From Stappia sediminis (GTDB lineage: Bacteria > Pseudomonadota > Alphaproteobacteria > Rhizobiales > Stappiaceae): a stretch of 64,000 nt of DNA. Below, piece after piece: positions 35,991 to 45,225 of this stretch. Within the stretch, counting starts at the first letter, position 1. Every line of letters starts with the position of its first letter. The DNA lies in contig NZ_WUMV01000003.1 of assembly GCF_009826895.1 (NCBI RefSeq), positions 248,001 to 312,000 on the forward strand, given 5' to 3'. Both the position numbers and the translations under genes were made by a program. The notes below the pieces were generated by a model. It was not told the origin of the DNA, made no database searches, and saw nothing but the letters and a program-made list of their open reading frames with translations.

Positions 35991-37568
35991 ATGGATCGCC
36001 GTGCCTTTCTGGCGAATTGTTCTGCGATTATTGGATTAATTTCCGCGGGAAACGTCATTCGTGTTCCTGCCGCGCATGCAATTGAAAATTTTTCCGCGGG
36101 CGGATTCGATTTTTCCTGGGAATGGCTGATCGAACGCGCCCGCGAGCGTGCGAGCGAGGCCTATGAGCCGCCATCCGCGGAAATTCCCGAGCAGATCGCG
36201 AACCTTTCCTACGATCAGCACCGCGCGATCCGTTTCCACCCGCAAAACGCCCTGTGGGGCGAAAGCGATGCGAATTTCGAGCTGCATGCCTTCCATCCCG
36301 GCTGGCTGTTCAAGACGCCGGTCAGGATCTTCGAAGTGGAAGGCGGCACCGCCCGGCGGCTGATGTTTACTGAGGCCGACTTCGAATATCGCAAGCCGCT
36401 GGACGAAAAGGCTTTCGACGGACTGAAGCTGCCCGGCGTTGCGGGTTTCCGCCTGCATTACCCGCTGAATACCACCGACTATCGCGATGAGCTGATCGCC
36501 TTCCTTGGCGCGAGCTATTTCCGCGCGCTCGGCCGCGGCAATGTCTATGGCCTGTCGGCGCGCGGCCTTGCCATCGACACGGCGGCGGGGACCGAAGAGG
36601 AATTTCCCAAGTTCACGCGGTTCTTCGTCGAAAAGCCGGAAACCGGCGCGCGCGAGATCAGGATCTTTGCCGAGCTGGAAAGCCCCAGCGTCGCCGGCGC
36701 CTATTCCTTCGTGGTTTCGCCGGGCGCGGAAACGACCGTCGACGTGGATGCCCGCCTCTTCCTGCGCGACGATGTCTCGCGCCTCGGCATTGCGCCGCTG
36801 ACGTCGATGTATCTCTTCGGCGAAAACGACGATACGGGCTTCGACGACTATCGGCCGGAGGTGCACGACAGCGACGGCCTGGCGATCCTGCGCGACGACG
36901 GCAAGCGGATCTGGCGTCCGCTGTCAAATCCGCGCAAGCTGAGCCTTTCCTTCTTCGGCGAAATGAACGTTCGCGGCTTCGGGCTCCTGCAGCGCGACCG
37001 GGCTTTCGACAGCTACCTGGATACCGAAGCGCGCTACGAAAAACGCCCCTCGCTGTGGATCGAGCCTATCGGCGACTGGGGCGCGGGCACGATCATGCTG
37101 GCCGAAATCCCGTCGGAACGGGAGATCAACGACAATATCGCCGCATTCTGGATCCCGCAGAAAGCCGCCGAGGCGGGGGCGGAATTCACCTTCCGCTACA
37201 GGATGACCTGGGCGGGCGACGTGGAAGGCGACACGACGAAGGCGCGTGTCGTGAGGACAAGAACCGGCCACGGCGGCACCGCTGCTTCGCAGACCGATCC
37301 CGACCATCGCAAGTTCGTCGTGGAATTCGCGGGCGGCGGGATAGAAAAACTCGGCATAGACAGCCCGCTGGAGGCGAAGACCGAAGTAAGCGGCGCCGAG
37401 ATCCGCCATCAGGATCTGCAAAAGCTCGAGCAATCGGGGAACTGGCGGCTGATCGTGGACGTTGAAAGGGAAGATACGGACACGCCGGTGGAGCTTCGAA
37501 GCTGGCTGTTGCTCGACGACAGGCTGGTTTCGGAGATCTGGTCCTATCAGTGGAATGGAGAAGTATGA
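35991..37568 (+). CDS. opgG: Periplasmic glucan biosynthesis protein OpgG/OpgD
   Basis: 525 aa from the ATG at 35991. The N-terminus MDRRAFLANCSAIIGL carries a twin-arginine-like motif and a cleavage site near AAHA, so export may be by Tat. The MdoG domain follows: GFDFSWEWLIERARERA, QHRAIRFHPQNALWG, FRLHYPLN, and a C-terminal Ig-like domain. It acts in the periplasm on osmoregulated glucan backbones made by OpgH. The stop overlaps the next start (ATGA). Assignment to G rather than D rests on the operon position. Confidence 0.92.
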   Translation: MDRRAFLANCSAIIGLISAGNVIRVPAAHAIENFSAGGFDFSWEWLIERARERASEAYEPPSAEIPEQIANLSYDQHRAIRFHPQNALWGESDANFELHAFHPGWLFKTPVRIFEVEGGTARRLMFTEADFEYRKPLDEKAFDGLKLPGVAGFRLHYPLNTTDYRDELIAFLGASYFRALGRGNVYGLSARGLAIDTAAGTEEEFPKFTRFFVEKPETGAREIRIFAELESPSVAGAYSFVVSPGAETTVDVDARLFLRDDVSRLGIAPLTSMYLFGENDDTGFDDYRPEVHDSDGLAILRDDGKRIWRPLSNPRKLSLSFFGEMNVRGFGLLQRDRAFDSYLDTEARYEKRPSLWIEPIGDWGAGTIMLAEIPSEREINDNIAAFWIPQKAAEAGAEFTFRYRMTWAGDVEGDTTKARVVRTRTGHGGTAASQTDPDHRKFVVEFAGGGIEKLGIDSPLEAKTEVSGAEIRHQDLQKLEQSGNWRLIVDVEREDTDTPVELRSWLLLDDRLVSEIWSYQWNGEV

Positions 37569-37906
37569 TCGTGCTTGCAGAAAAGGCATTGCCGGTGCAT
37601 CTGGGGACTTCGCAGTCGCAGGCCTTCAACCTTGCGCGCGCCGAGTTTGCCCGCCCCGATCTGTCGGATGAGGAAATCGGCGCGGCCATCGGCCAGGCGC
37701 TCGAGGCGCTCGGATCGCCCTGTTCCATTTCCGAACTGGTCGAGGGCGATACCGATCCGGAGCTTCGGGAGTGGGTCTATTCGATAGTGTGCCTGCCGCA
37801 GCCGCGCGCGCCGCTTGCCATGCCGGTTCAAAGCTTTCGGCGTGCCGAGGGTGCCGGGGCGCTCTCGCGGGTGCTTTTGACGATCCGCAGGATCGTGGCG
37901 AGCTGA
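37565..37906 (+). CDS. opgI: Small OpgI-like protein between opgG and opgH
   Basis: 113 aa from the ATG at 37565, coupled to opgG by an ATGA overlap. No signal peptide or membrane segment. The N-terminal half is acidic (LSDEEIGAAIGQALEALG) and resembles a small helical domain; the C-terminal part is Pro/Arg-rich. In Rhodobacter sphaeroides an opgGIH operon has a small opgI gene in the same place. The name is by position, not by sequence comparison, which I cannot make here. opgH follows after 8 bases. Confidence 0.6.
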   Translation: MIVLAEKALPVHLGTSQSQAFNLARAEFARPDLSDEEIGAAIGQALEALGSPCSISELVEGDTDPELREWVYSIVCLPQPRAPLAMPVQSFRRAEGAGALSRVLLTIRRIVAS

Positions 37907-37914
37907 GGCGGAAG

Positions 37915-39696
37915 ATGTACTTTGTCCCGCCGTCTCCCGTTCTCGCCCTGGCCGAGCGGATTCGCATTCCGAGCAGGCGTATCGGCGCGATATTGCTCGC
38001 CGCCGGCCTGACCTTCGGCGCGGCGGCGATGTTCGGCACGGTCGTGGTTGCGGACGGGTTCGACTGGCTTGACGTGGTGCGCGTCGCACTGGTCGCTGTT
38101 ACCGGTTTCTGGCTTGCGTGGGGCGGCTGCACGGCCTTTCTCGGCCTTCTGTTCGACAGCGACAAGGTGGCGCGCATCGAGGGGCGGCCCAAGGGACGAA
38201 CGGCGATACTCTTTCCCGTTTACAACGAGGATGGCGAAGCGGTGTTCCGCCGCCTGGAGGCGATGTACCGCTCTCTCGACCGGCTCGGCGTCCTCGATCT
38301 CTTCGATTTCCACGTTCTTTCCGATTCCACGAAACGCGAAAACGCGGAAACCGAAAAAGAGCTTTACCGGCGTTTCGTCGTCCGCATGGCGGCGGGCGGG
38401 TGCCTCTACTATCGCCACCGCTCGCCGAACGTAGGCCGCAAGGCAGGCAACCTTGCCGAATTCATCCGCCATTCCGGCGGCGCCTACGACTACATGCTGG
38501 TGCTCGACGCCGACAGCCTTATGCGTGGCGAAACGATCCTCGAAATGGTGCGGCGGATGGAAGCCGAACCGAAACTGGGCCTGCTTCAGACCGTGCCGCA
38601 GATCCTTGGCCGCCGGACCCTCTTCGGACGGACGCTTCAGTTTTCCGCAAGTTTCTATTCGCCGGTCTTTTCGCGCGGGGTCGCCGCGCTGCAGGGGGGC
38701 GAAGGCCCTTTCTGGGGCCACAATGCGCTTGTGCGCACGCGCGCCTTCGCCGCTTCATGCGGCATGCCCTCTCTTGCCGGCAAACCGCCGTTCGGCGGGG
38801 ATATCCTGAGCCACGACACCGTGGAGGCGGCCATGCTGGCGCGCGAAGGCTGGATCGTGCGCCTCGACCCCGATCTTGAAGGCTCCTACGAGGAAGCGCC
38901 GTCGAACGCCATCGAATATGCCAAGCGGGACCGCCGCTGGTGCCAGGGCAACCTTCAGCACGCGCGCGTGCTGGGCGCGGCCCGCTTCAGGATGTGGAGC
39001 CGGATTTCGATCCTCCAGGGCATATTCGCCTATCTTTGCTCGCCGCTCTGGCTTCTGTTCCTGCTGGCGAGTGTCGCAGCCCCCCTCTTCGCCCCGCCGC
39101 CGGTCTATTTCGACGGCAGGTCGCCCTTCCCGGTCTTTCCCCATCCCGAAACGGAAATGGCGCTCGCCCTGCTTTTCGGCGTCGTCGCGCTGCTTATCCT
39201 GCCGAAGGTCCTGCTTGTCGTGCGTGCCTTCGTTTCGGGCTCCGGCAAGGCATATGGAAACCCGGTGCAGGTCGTCGCCAGCGCCTTCTCGGAGCTGGTG
39301 CTGACCTCGCTTCTGGCGCCCGTCCTGATGATGTTCCAGAGCCGTTCGGTCGTGCAGGTGCTTCTGGGGGCCGATTCCGGCTGGCCGAGTACGGATCGCG
39401 ACGACGGTTCGCTGTCGCTGAGGGAAAGTTTCCTCGGCACATGGTGGATGAGCGTTTTCGGCGGCGCGATGCTTTATTTCGCCCACACTTATGTACCGGA
39501 ACTCGTTTACTGGCTCCTGCCGATCGTGTTGCCGCTCCTGCTTGCGCCCGTTCTCGTCTGGGCGACCGCCTCGGTCGCGATCGGCGATGCGTCGCGCCGT
39601 CTTCGCCTTTTCCAGGTGCCGCAGGAACGCGAACCGGAGCCGATCGTCCGTTTCGTGGCGGACAAGGCGACGATGCCGCGGCAGGAAGCGGCCTGA
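37915..39696 (+). CDS. opgH: Glucan glucosyltransferase OpgH
   Basis: 593 aa from the ATG at 37915, much shorter than the ~850 aa enterobacterial enzyme because it lacks the long cytoplasmic N-terminal extension. Family 2 glycosyltransferase with LVLDADSLM (the D-x-D), GGDILSHDTVEAAML (catalytic acidic residue) and RRWCQGNLQH (the R-x-x-W type motif). Two membrane segments precede the catalytic domain and about five or six follow. It polymerises glucose from UDP-glucose into the OPG backbone while passing it across the inner membrane. Confidence 0.93.
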   Translation: MYFVPPSPVLALAERIRIPSRRIGAILLAAGLTFGAAAMFGTVVVADGFDWLDVVRVALVAVTGFWLAWGGCTAFLGLLFDSDKVARIEGRPKGRTAILFPVYNEDGEAVFRRLEAMYRSLDRLGVLDLFDFHVLSDSTKRENAETEKELYRRFVVRMAAGGCLYYRHRSPNVGRKAGNLAEFIRHSGGAYDYMLVLDADSLMRGETILEMVRRMEAEPKLGLLQTVPQILGRRTLFGRTLQFSASFYSPVFSRGVAALQGGEGPFWGHNALVRTRAFAASCGMPSLAGKPPFGGDILSHDTVEAAMLAREGWIVRLDPDLEGSYEEAPSNAIEYAKRDRRWCQGNLQHARVLGAARFRMWSRISILQGIFAYLCSPLWLLFLLASVAAPLFAPPPVYFDGRSPFPVFPHPETEMALALLFGVVALLILPKVLLVVRAFVSGSGKAYGNPVQVVASAFSELVLTSLLAPVLMMFQSRSVVQVLLGADSGWPSTDRDDGSLSLRESFLGTWWMSVFGGAMLYFAHTYVPELVYWLLPIVLPLLLAPVLVWATASVAIGDASRRLRLFQVPQEREPEPIVRFVADKATMPRQEAA

Positions 39697-39814
39697 TATC
39701 CGGGCACGCAATGCGACAATTTTTGTCGACCCGGTACCGGACGTCTGGTGATAGCCTTTCCCGATCCGATTTAACCTTCACCTCTGCCTGCGTGGAGTTG
39801 GGATTGCCCGGATC

Positions 39815-42532
39815 ATGGATCAGGAACTGAAAGCTCCCTTCGCGCTGGAAGTGGAGGAAGTGGCGGGGAAGCTTGCGACCGCACCCGAAATCGGCCTTTC
39901 CGCGGGCGAGGTCGAAAAGCGGCGCGCGATTTACGGGCCCAACCAGCTGCGTCGCGAGGACGTGAAAAGCGCGTTCGCGATCCTCGCGAACCAGTTCAAG
40001 AGCATTATCGTCTGGCTTCTCGTCGCTGCCGCCGGGCTTTCATTCCTTCTCGGAGATCTGGCGGAAGGCATCGCGATTGCCGTCGTCCTTGTGCTCAACG
40101 GCGCGATCGGGTTTTTCACCGAATTGCGCGCGGTCCGGTCCATGGAAGCCCTGATGCGCCTGACCGAGGTGCGAACGCGCGTGCGCCGGGAGGGAATGCT
40201 GCGCGAGGTCAATGCGCACGACCTCGTGCCCGGCGATATCGTCGTGCTTGAAGCGGGGGACATCGTTACCGCCGATCTGCGTCTTGTCGAGGCGTCGAAC
40301 CTTCGTTGCGACGAATCCCTTCTTACCGGCGAATCCGTGCCCGTAACCAAGAGCGTTTCGAGCGTGGCCGCCGACACGATCATCGGCGACCGGGTGAACA
40401 TGGCCTTCAGCGGGACCGCCGTTACCCAGGGCACGGGCGCGGGCATTGCCGTCGCCACCGGGATGGAGACCGAACTTGGCCGCATCAGCGCGCTGGCGCA
40501 AACGGCGGATTCCGATATCTCTCCCCTTGAAAGACGGCTCGACAGGCTGGGCCGCAGGCTGGTGTGGCTGACCCTCGCCCTCGCCGCGCTGACCAGCCTT
40601 GCGGGCATTCTGCGCGGGCATGCGGTGGCCGATATGATCCAGACCGGAGTGGCCCTCGCGGTTGCCGCGATCCCCGAGGGATTGCCCGTCGTCGCCACGC
40701 TCAGCCTTGCCCGCGGCATGTGGCGCATGGCGGCGCGAAACGCGATCATGACGCGCCTTTCTTCCGTGGAAACGCTTGGCGCGACGACGCTCATCGTGAC
40801 CGACAAGACCGGAACGCTCACCGAAAACCGCATGACCGTGACCGGATATCTTCTAGCCGAAGGGGATGTGAAGGCCGAAAACCGCGATGGAAGCACAGGT
40901 TTTTCAGCCGGGTCGAGCCCGCTTGATCCCGGTGAGGATGCGGCCCTTGGATGGGCGCTTTCGATAGGCGCTCTCTGCAATACGGCAGGACTGGGGGACG
41001 GTTCGGGCGCCGCCGCCACCGGCGACCCCATGGAGATCGCGCTGCTGAAGGCTGCGAGCGGAGCCGGCATGTCACGTGCCGCCCTGGAGGAGCGTTCCAG
41101 GGAGGTGAAGCGCCATGCCTTCGACCCGGACCGCAAGATGATGGCGACCGTTCACGCTTGCGATCATGGTTTTCTCTATGCGGTCAAGGGCGCGCCTGAA
41201 GCGGTGATCGAGGCATGCGACGCAGAATTGACCGGCGAGGGGGAAAGGGCCGTCGACGACGCCGGCCGCGAACGCTGGATCGAACGCAACAGCCGGGCTG
41301 CGAAGGATGGCCTGCGCCTGATCGCGCTTGCGATGAAAACCGCGAAGTCGGATGCGGAATCCCCTTACGAGGGGTTGACCCTTGTCGCGCTCGTCTGCTT
41401 TCTCGACCCGTTGCGAAAGGATGTGCCGGACGCGATCAGGGCGAGCCGGGAAGCCGGCGTGCGCGTTGTGATGTTGACGGGCGATCACGCGGAAACAGCA
41501 GCGAATATCGCGAAGCAGTCGGGCCTCGCTTCGCCCGAAATGTCCGTCTTCGCGGGCCGCGAACTGGCCGATCTCGACCCGCAAAGCGCCGATCCGCAGT
41601 TGCGCCGACGCTTGCTGGAAGCGGATGTTTTCGCCCGCGTCGCGCCGGACACCAAGCTGAAGCTCGTAAAGCTTTTCCAGGATAGCGGCCATGTCGTGGC
41701 CATGACCGGCGACGGGGTGAACGACGCGCCGGCGCTGAGGAAAGCCGATATAGGCATCGCCATGGGCCAGCGCGGAACGCAGGTCGCGCGCGAGGCCGCC
41801 GACATGGTCCTGAAGGACGACGCGTTTTCGACAATTATCGCGGCGATGCGTCAGGGCCGCATCATCTTCGAAAACATCCGCAAGTTCGTCGTCTATCTGA
41901 TGTCGTGCAACGTGAGCGAGGTGCTGCTCGTCGGCATCGCCGTCGGCGCCGGGCTTCCCGTGCCGCTGCTGCCGCTGCAGATTCTGTTCCTCAACCTCGT
42001 GACCGACGTTTTCCCGGCTTTCGCCCTCGGCCTCGGGCGGGGGGAAGAGGACGTCATGCGCCAGCCGCCGCGGGATCCGCGCGAGCCCATCGTCGACGGA
42101 AAGCGCTGGCTGCTGATAGGCGCGCTTGGCGTGACGATCATGGCGGCGACGCTTGGCGCATTCGCCGTCGCGCTATTTGAACTTGGCCTTGAGCCGGCGG
42201 AGGCCGTGACGGTCGCCTTCCTGACGCTCGCGCTGGCGCAGCTCTGGAACGTCTTCAACGTAAGGCGTGCGTCCCAGGGCGTCTTTTCAAACGACATCAC
42301 GCGCAACCCTTACGTCTGGGGTGCGCTCGGCCTTTGCCTGGGTCTGATTGCGCTTGCGCTTTACCATCCGGGCCTTTCCTCCATACTCGGGCTTCCATTG
42401 CCAAGTGCCGCAGGACTGTTGCTCGCGGGCGTCATGAGCCTAGTTCCCCTGATCGCGGGGCAGGCCGGCCTCATTTTGTCTTCGGCCTTTAGGTCCCGGG
42501 CAGCCGCAAAAATTGAATCTTCCAGTGCGTGA
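39815..42532 (+). CDS. P2A-type (Ca2+-like) cation-transporting ATPase
   Basis: 905 aa. It has the A-domain TGES (171-174), the phosphorylated Asp330 in DKTGTLT, GDGVNDAPAL, and about ten membrane segments. Ion-binding residues match Ca2+-ATPases: Glu288 in the M4 motif AAIPEGLP, Asn and Glu in the M5 CNVSEV, and Asn-x-x-Thr-Asp in the M6 NLVTDVFPA. The M8 Glu of SERCA looks replaced by Gln, suggesting a single-site, PMR1-like Ca2+ or Mn2+ pump. Monocistronic or followed by the SH3 gene after 104 AT-rich bases. Confidence 0.9.
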   Translation: MDQELKAPFALEVEEVAGKLATAPEIGLSAGEVEKRRAIYGPNQLRREDVKSAFAILANQFKSIIVWLLVAAAGLSFLLGDLAEGIAIAVVLVLNGAIGFFTELRAVRSMEALMRLTEVRTRVRREGMLREVNAHDLVPGDIVVLEAGDIVTADLRLVEASNLRCDESLLTGESVPVTKSVSSVAADTIIGDRVNMAFSGTAVTQGTGAGIAVATGMETELGRISALAQTADSDISPLERRLDRLGRRLVWLTLALAALTSLAGILRGHAVADMIQTGVALAVAAIPEGLPVVATLSLARGMWRMAARNAIMTRLSSVETLGATTLIVTDKTGTLTENRMTVTGYLLAEGDVKAENRDGSTGFSAGSSPLDPGEDAALGWALSIGALCNTAGLGDGSGAAATGDPMEIALLKAASGAGMSRAALEERSREVKRHAFDPDRKMMATVHACDHGFLYAVKGAPEAVIEACDAELTGEGERAVDDAGRERWIERNSRAAKDGLRLIALAMKTAKSDAESPYEGLTLVALVCFLDPLRKDVPDAIRASREAGVRVVMLTGDHAETAANIAKQSGLASPEMSVFAGRELADLDPQSADPQLRRRLLEADVFARVAPDTKLKLVKLFQDSGHVVAMTGDGVNDAPALRKADIGIAMGQRGTQVAREAADMVLKDDAFSTIIAAMRQGRIIFENIRKFVVYLMSCNVSEVLLVGIAVGAGLPVPLLPLQILFLNLVTDVFPAFALGLGRGEEDVMRQPPRDPREPIVDGKRWLLIGALGVTIMAATLGAFAVALFELGLEPAEAVTVAFLTLALAQLWNVFNVRRASQGVFSNDITRNPYVWGALGLCLGLIALALYHPGLSSILGLPLPSAAGLLLAGVMSLVPLIAGQAGLILSSAFRSRAAAKIESSSA

Positions 42533-42636
42533 GAATTTCGTTTTGCTATAATTTTGAAATACTTGAATCCATAAATACTGTTTACGACGTTGAGGAACTT
42601 GATAGAGTTTATTTAAAAGAATTTGGAGGTGAGGTC

Positions 42637-45216
42637 ATGCGCAAGTTCATCGCCATCGTCGTTTCCAATGCCCTTGCCCTTCAAACGGCATTCGCCGCAC
42701 CGGCCGTGACGACGGCCAACGTAAACTTCCGCGCCGGACCCGGAACGGGCTTCCAATCCTTCGGAACCCTGCCGGAAGGCACCGAGGTCGACCTCGGCGA
42801 CTGCGACGAGACGGGCGCCTGGTGCTCCGTCACCTATCAGGGCAACACGGGCTTCGTCAGCGGCAGCTACCTGCACATGACGGAAGATCAGGGCGATGAC
42901 GACGAGCAGGGCTGGCCGCGCACCTACACGACCGACAAGGGCGCGACCCTCATCCTCTATCAGCCGCAGGTCTCCGACTGGGAGAACTTCCAGACGCTCG
43001 ATGCCCTCGTCGCCGCCGAATATGTGGCGAAGGAAGGGGCGACGCCCGTATTCGGGATCATCGGCCTCACCGGCAAGACCTATGCGGATCAGGAGGAAGG
43101 CGATGTCCTGATCGAGGACCTCACGGTTACGGAACTGAACTTCTCCGCCCTCGATCGCGAGGCGATGACGGATCTGTCGCTCCAGGTCGGCAAGCTCGTG
43201 CCCACCGGGCCGATCACCGTCAAGGAAGAGCGGATCACGGCAAGCCTTGCCGAATACAAACGCATGGACGATGTCTCCGATCTCGGTACGGATGCGCCGC
43301 CGATCTTCGTCTCCACCAGGCCGGCGATCCTCGTCCAGACGGATGGCGAAGCGATCTTCGCGCCGGTGAAAGGCGCAAGCGGGCTTTCCTTCGTGGTCAA
43401 CACGAACTGGGACATGTTCAAGGTGGACGATGGCGGCACACTCTACCTGCGCAACGACAAGTCCTGGCTTACCTCGTCCGATATTTCCTCGGGCTGGCAG
43501 GAGACGGACGCCCTGCCCGAGCTCATCAACAATCTGCCGGACGACGAGAACTGGGCGGATGCGAAGGAGGCCATTCCGCCGAGCCCGCCAGAGGACGGAG
43601 CGGCACCTAAGATTTTCTATTCCGACAAGCCCGCCGAGATGATCGTCTTCGAGGGCGAGCCGAAGCTTGAAGCCGTGCCCGGAACGCGCCTCGAATGGGC
43701 CTCGAACACGCAAAGCGACGTCTTTTATCTCGCCGAGACGAAGACCTGGTACATCCTCGTTTCGGGCCGCTGGTTCAAGTCGGCCTCGCTTGACGGACCG
43801 TGGGTCTTTACAACGCCGGACTTGCCCGACGATTTCCGGAATATCCCCGAGGACGCCTCCTATTATTCCGTGCGCGCCTCCGTGCCTGGAACGTCGGAGG
43901 CCGATCAGGCGCGCCTGAAGGCGAGCATCCCGCACACCGCGCGTGTGGAGGAGGGAACGGTGAGCGCCGATGTCGCCTATGCGGGCGACCCGGATTTCCA
44001 GCCGATCGAAGGCACGCAGATGTCCTACGCCGTCAACACCAGCGACCAGGTGATCAAGGTCGGCGGCAAATACTACGTGCTGCAGGACGGTGTCTGGTTC
44101 GTCGGCGACAACCCGAACGGCCCCTTCCAGGTCGCAACATCCGTGCCGGACGAGATCTACACGATCCCGCCTTCCTCGCCCGTTTATAACACCACATACG
44201 TGCGCGTTTACGAGACGGAGCCGGGTGCTGTCTGGTTCGGCTACACGATGGGTTACCTCGCGGGCTTCCTCGCCTGGGGCACGATCGTCTACGGGACCGG
44301 CTGGTACTACCGGCCCTGGTACAACCGCCCATGGTACAGGCCGGGGATCTATTTCCCGAGGCCCGTGACCTACGGCATCGGCGCCTATTACAACCCCGTG
44401 CGCGGACTTTACGGACGCTACGGATATGCCTACGGCCCCTATCGCGGGATCGCGGGCGGCGCGATCTACAACCCCCGCACCGGCGGCTATATCCGCGGCG
44501 GGCGCATCTACGGCCCGCGCGGCTCGGCAGGTTTCATCGCGGCGTATAATCCGGTCACGGGCCGGGGCGGCGTCTACGTCGGCGGGCACGGCATCTACGG
44601 TTCCTGGAAGGGCGGCGGTGTCACGCGCGGTCCGGAGTGGGCACGTGCGCGCGCGACGGGGCGCGATGCGGCGGCGAACCGCTGGCAGAGAGCGCAGGCG
44701 GGGGACCGCGTGGCCAACCTTGGCCGGCGTGGCGATGTGTTCGCCGGGCGTGACGGCAGCGTCTATCGCCGGCAGGGCGACAATTGGCAGAAGTTCGACG
44801 GCGGGCGCTGGTCGGGCGTGGACCGCCCGTCGCGCGAGCAGCTGCGCGACCGCGCGGGTGGCGCGGCGGCGGCCATCGGCGGCGCGGGCGCGGGAGCGGC
44901 AATAGCCAACCGGCCCGGCAGGGACCGTCCCGCGACGACGCGTCCCGCGCAAAGGCCCTCGGCGGAACGCCCGGCCCAGCGGCCCGCGCAAAGACCCTCC
45001 GCCAGCCGGCCCCAGCAGCGGCCTTCGGCAAGCCGCCCGGCACAACGCCCTGCGGCGAGGCCGGCACAGGCGCCGTCGCATCTTTCGCGCGACAACCGGG
45101 CAAGGCAGGCCGGCAACCGGCAGGTCAACCGCAACCGCGCCGCAACGCGCCGTCCGCCATCCGGCGGTGGCCGTGCGAGAGGCGGTGGCGGGCGGCGCGG
45201 CGGAGGGCGCCGTTGA
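42637..45216 (+). CDS. Exported SH3-domain repeat protein with Gly/Tyr-rich and Arg/Pro-rich tail
   Basis: 859 aa from the ATG at 42637, with a strong GGAGGTGAGG site upstream. A signal peptide ends near AFAAPAV, followed by an SH3-type domain (residues ~22-85, ANVNFRAGPGTGFQ and WCSVTYQGNTGFV). Three related ~100-residue units follow (about 225-330, 330-435, 445-535), each with a short beta strand plus W-[FY] turn such as SGRWFKSASLDGPW and DGVWFVGDNPNGPF. Then come a hydrophobic/Tyr-rich GYTMGYLAGFLAWG segment, Gly/Tyr repeats, and a basic tail of RPA/RPS units ending in Arg-Gly repeats. Probably envelope-associated; function unknown. Confidence 0.8.
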   Translation: MRKFIAIVVSNALALQTAFAAPAVTTANVNFRAGPGTGFQSFGTLPEGTEVDLGDCDETGAWCSVTYQGNTGFVSGSYLHMTEDQGDDDEQGWPRTYTTDKGATLILYQPQVSDWENFQTLDALVAAEYVAKEGATPVFGIIGLTGKTYADQEEGDVLIEDLTVTELNFSALDREAMTDLSLQVGKLVPTGPITVKEERITASLAEYKRMDDVSDLGTDAPPIFVSTRPAILVQTDGEAIFAPVKGASGLSFVVNTNWDMFKVDDGGTLYLRNDKSWLTSSDISSGWQETDALPELINNLPDDENWADAKEAIPPSPPEDGAAPKIFYSDKPAEMIVFEGEPKLEAVPGTRLEWASNTQSDVFYLAETKTWYILVSGRWFKSASLDGPWVFTTPDLPDDFRNIPEDASYYSVRASVPGTSEADQARLKASIPHTARVEEGTVSADVAYAGDPDFQPIEGTQMSYAVNTSDQVIKVGGKYYVLQDGVWFVGDNPNGPFQVATSVPDEIYTIPPSSPVYNTTYVRVYETEPGAVWFGYTMGYLAGFLAWGTIVYGTGWYYRPWYNRPWYRPGIYFPRPVTYGIGAYYNPVRGLYGRYGYAYGPYRGIAGGAIYNPRTGGYIRGGRIYGPRGSAGFIAAYNPVTGRGGVYVGGHGIYGSWKGGGVTRGPEWARARATGRDAAANRWQRAQAGDRVANLGRRGDVFAGRDGSVYRRQGDNWQKFDGGRWSGVDRPSREQLRDRAGGAAAAIGGAGAGAAIANRPGRDRPATTRPAQRPSAERPAQRPAQRPSASRPQQRPSASRPAQRPAARPAQAPSHLSRDNRARQAGNRQVNRNRAATRRPPSGGGRARGGGGRRGGGRR

Positions 45217-45225
45217 AGACGCCCG

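Noticed and set aside
42613-45081. 822-codon minus-strand open frame
   Set aside because: Antisense of the SH3 repeat protein; composition is Arg/Val/Gly-rich without domain features.
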